This document shows positions 6,703 through 8,869 of a stretch of 8,869 nt of DNA, in pieces. Position numbers and translations under genes: made by a program. Position 1 is the stretch's first letter, and every line of letters begins with the position of its first letter. The notes below the pieces were generated by a model. It saw nothing but the letters and a program-made list of their open reading frames with translations, was not told the DNA's origin and made no database searches. The stretch lies in contig CAIOSU010000072.1 in assembly GCA_903861055.1 (NCBI GenBank), forward strand, positions 1-8,869. Reading direction: 5' to 3'. Source of the DNA: an uncultured bacterium. GTDB lineage: Bacteria > Bacteroidota > Bacteroidia > Chitinophagales > CAIOSU01.

Positions 6703-6747
6703 AAACAGGAAAGGCTGCCCGCGTGTAATGGGCAGCCTTTCTTGTTT
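6703..6747. terminator. Strong hairpin terminator after the secreted-protein gene
   Basis: Bases 6703-6720 pair with 6730-6747 over 18 bp with one G-U wobble, around a GC-rich centre (AAGGCTGCCC against GGGCAGCCTT) and a nine-base loop (6721-6729). The right arm ends in a T-rich stretch (TTTCTTGTTT) rather than a pure T-tract. It starts 29 bp after the plus-strand stop codon and about 108 bp beyond the stop of the convergent TPR gene, so it could serve both. Confidence 0.75.
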
Positions 6748-6854
6748 AAACAGCTAAACTAAACTCACATTGGGTAATACTAACTATCAAAAGATGCAAG
6801 CTTGACCCAAAAGGTTGCATTGGTATTGATTGCCAGTATCTTATTGGTTTTGCA
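6748..6854. other. Short intergenic stretch with nothing recognisable
   Basis: This is the 107-bp gap between the hairpin and the stop of the convergent TPR gene. No supported coding sequence, repeat or RNA gene was seen. Confidence 0.5.
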
Positions 6855-8869
6855 TCAAAATTTATGGCCCAATGAAATTGCCCGCTCCCGCATAAATTTG
6901 CCACGTGCGGGGTCGCCAATTTGGGTATGTAGGTCCCACAATTGCAGCACCATATTCAAATCATTGGGGTTTAATGCATATGCCTTTTCAAAATAAGGAA
7001 TAGACTCTAAAGGTTGGTTTGACTCCAAATAAACTTTACCCACATTGATGTATGCATCAGGTTCATTGGGCATAATGGCTATTGCATTTTTACTTACTTC
7101 CAAAGCTTTATCTATTTTGCCCAACCTAAAATAAAGATAACTGAGGTTCGAATATCCGGCGGTATAGTAAGGATCGGCGGCAATATATCGCTCATAATAG
7201 GTCAATGCTTCGGTATACCGGCCTACCATATCCAAACAAATAGCATAATGAAACAGCACTAATGGCGGCGGAGGCGATACAGCAATAAACCGTTCTAAGT
7301 AAATAACAGCATTGCTGCAGTCTTCTTTTAAGCTATAAAGGTGTCCCAAATCGAGCAGTGCCGAGTGAAACCTAGGATTAACCTCAAGCGATTTTTTTAA
7401 GTATTTTTCGGCCTGCGCAAAATGTTTGGTTTGGTTAACCTCATCTCTGATACCCATATTTAAGTACTCATTGCCAAGCATCTGTTGTACTTTTGCCGAG
7501 TTGGGCGACATGTTGGCATCATGGGTGTATAGCGTCAGTTTATCCTTCCAATTGGTGTTTCTAACTAAGGTTCGGGTGCCGTATAGGCCAACTATAGCCA
7601 CTACTACAATTAGCAAAGCAGGTTTTAACTGCTTTAAGTTTACAACGCCATAAACATCAACTTTAAATAGCCTAATCAATCCCCAAGCCAGCAGGAGGCA
7701 ATAACCCAATGAAGTGCTAAACGCTAAACGTTCGGCAACAATACCTGTGAGCAGTACCCCAAGATTTGAAATAAAAACCAAGCCAAACAACAAGTAAAGT
7801 AGGGCAAAGCTTAGCATTGCATCACGCTTATACAGCCAAATAGCCAGCACCGTTAAGCCCAAAAATGAAATTAGGCAAACAATAGCTATTGGATTAGTAA
7901 GCCCGACTATTTCTATTTGATTGAAACCATAGTAAAACCTAAGCTGCACCGGAGCTATCATTAAGTATGTGTAATAGCCCATTACCTTTGACGCTGTACC
8001 TAAACGCGTCGCAAACTTCTTTTCCTTTACTAGCGGATTCTCAATAAAATCAACTTCCCTACCCGCGCCTGGAACTACATTGGTTACTGTTTTTTCACCA
8101 TCGCCATATGGGTCGGGAAGACTCTCGTAATATGCACCTAAGTTTTGCTCATAAATAGGGTTAACTGGCTGAAAAGGGAAGATTACCAGCACAAATACCG
8201 TAACCAGGCCCACAGTGGCTAAGCCAGTGAAAAAAGCCATTGGGTGCTTAATTCTTGGTTGGATAAAAAGATAAACTGCGCCCACCAAGTTCATTATCCA
8301 AATAACCTGGTACTGGGGCTCGGCAATTAGTTTCATAATACCCATGGCCAATAACAGTGCGGGCATTATACGTTTATTCTTGATAAAATGGTGTGCTGTT
8401 ATAATGGCTATTAAAACTACTATATCGATAAAAGAATCGCCGATTTTAAGCGTACCGAACAAGTAAGCAGCAGCAACCAAAATGGCTACTACTGGGGCCA
8501 TCATTCGGGTCGCCGATGGCAAACCGCCAAAGAAAAATGCGCCAACCATTAATCCTACTATACTGTAGGCAATAATGGTAAATTGAAAATTGGCGGCTAT
8601 TAACCCTACAACAAGCAGTATGGCCACCACAGGATAACCCTTATAATCGGATTTGAGTAGGAAAGTAGACAAAAATACCAACGAAAGGCAGATATACATT
8701 AACACCCTTAAATCAAGGTATAGCGAAAGTAATGAACCGGCCGTAAGTAATAGCAGTGCCGCTATGGATAGCCAAGGTGCCGACAATTGCACCGTGCTCT
8801 TAGTTTTTGGAGCCTCTTCGGTTGGGCTAGCAGCAATGCTAGTAAATGCCAATTTAGTCTTGTTGACAA
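6855..8869 (-). CDS. TMTC-like multi-pass membrane protein with C-terminal TPRs (5' end off the window)
   Basis: The frame ends at TGA (6855-6857) and is open past the right edge, so the protein has at least 671 residues. The TTG at 8850-8852 is numbered residue 1 here for convenience; codons upstream (V-N-K-T-K) continue without a stop, so the real start is probably outside. Residues ~25-225 are a run of hydrophobic segments, followed by a soluble loop (~228-285) and more membrane segments (~287-430). TMTC-like landmarks are ENPLV (271-275), a YTYLMIAP segment (294-301), SNLGVLLTGIVAER (362-375) with SLGYC (381-385), and NTNWKDKLTLY (432-442) leading into PNSAKVQQMLGN. About six TPRs follow (450-494, then near 495, 530, 564, 598 and 632). 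TMTC proteins are GT-C-fold O-mannosyltransferases in eukaryotes; bacterial relatives are mostly uncharacterised. No Asp-rich first-loop catalytic motif is visible in the part present, so a glycosyltransferase activity is unproven; it may instead be a TPR scaffold. Confidence 0.82.
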   Translation of the reverse strand, partial: VNKTKLAFTSIAASPTEEAPKTKSTVQLSAPWLSIAALLLLTAGSLLSLYLDLRVLMYICLSLVFLSTFLLKSDYKGYPVVAILLVVGLIAANFQFTIIAYSIVGLMVGAFFFGGLPSATRMMAPVVAILVAAAYLFGTLKIGDSFIDIVVLIAIITAHHFIKNKRIMPALLLAMGIMKLIAEPQYQVIWIMNLVGAVYLFIQPRIKHPMAFFTGLATVGLVTVFVLVIFPFQPVNPIYEQNLGAYYESLPDPYGDGEKTVTNVVPGAGREVDFIENPLVKEKKFATRLGTASKVMGYYTYLMIAPVQLRFYYGFNQIEIVGLTNPIAIVCLISFLGLTVLAIWLYKRDAMLSFALLYLLFGLVFISNLGVLLTGIVAERLAFSTSLGYCLLLAWGLIRLFKVDVYGVVNLKQLKPALLIVVVAIVGLYGTRTLVRNTNWKDKLTLYTHDANMSPNSAKVQQMLGNEYLNMGIRDEVNQTKHFAQAEKYLKKSLEVNPRFHSALLDLGHLYSLKEDCSNAVIYLERFIAVSPPPPLVLFHYAICLDMVGRYTEALTYYERYIAADPYYTAGYSNLSYLYFRLGKIDKALEVSKNAIAIMPNEPDAYINVGKVYLESNQPLESIPYFEKAYALNPNDLNMVLQLWDLHTQIGDPARGKFMRERAISLGHKF

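Noticed and set aside
6802..6996. A 64-residue plus-strand frame with a short hydrophobic N-terminus
   Set aside because: It begins at a non-ATG codon, mostly overlaps the TPR gene in antisense, and the downstream part is the mirror of TPR codons.
7426..7653. A 75-residue plus-strand frame opposite the TPR gene
   Set aside because: It is fully antisense to conserved TMTC/TPR-like coding sequence and has no independent support.

Overview
The window looks like chromosomal DNA from a member of the Bacteroidota. Five of the six or seven proteins are exported with short signal peptides that place Gln directly after the predicted cut. The best promoter match is the TAnnTTTG type used by the Bacteroidota primary sigma factor, and Shine-Dalgarno sequences are weak or absent. 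The protein families (small outer-membrane beta-barrel, paired M16 peptidases, DGTW-type secreted protein, TMTC-like membrane/TPR protein) also fit. No RNA genes, insertion sequences, CRISPR arrays or phage genes were seen.

Layout, left to right: (1) the N-terminal part of an outer-membrane beta-barrel protein on the minus strand, running off the left edge; (2) divergently, a class I SAM-dependent methyltransferase; (3) on the same strand, a 581-residue secreted protein built like an M16 (insulinase/pitrilysin) peptidase but without the zinc motif, with a C-terminal segment that reads like an OmpA-type peptidoglycan-binding domain; (4) a hairpin with U-tracts in both directions; (5) convergent to it, a two-gene minus-strand operon of M16 peptidase subunits, the first with an intact HxxEH zinc site and the second with no zinc site but with the C-terminal Arg/Tyr pair; (6) divergently, a small secreted protein of unknown function; (7) a second strong hairpin; (8) a minus-strand membrane protein with six TPRs, TMTC-like, whose 5' end is outside the window.

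The M16 operon fits a heterodimeric periplasmic peptidase in which one subunit supplies the metal site and the other the substrate-binding Arg/Tyr residues. The most unusual element is the third, convergent M16-like gene. It seems to have lost both sets of catalytic residues and gained an OmpA-like tail, so it could be a wall-anchored scaffold, receptor or inhibitor for the peptidase next door. That functional link is inference. The fold assignments rest on motif reading by eye, not on searches.
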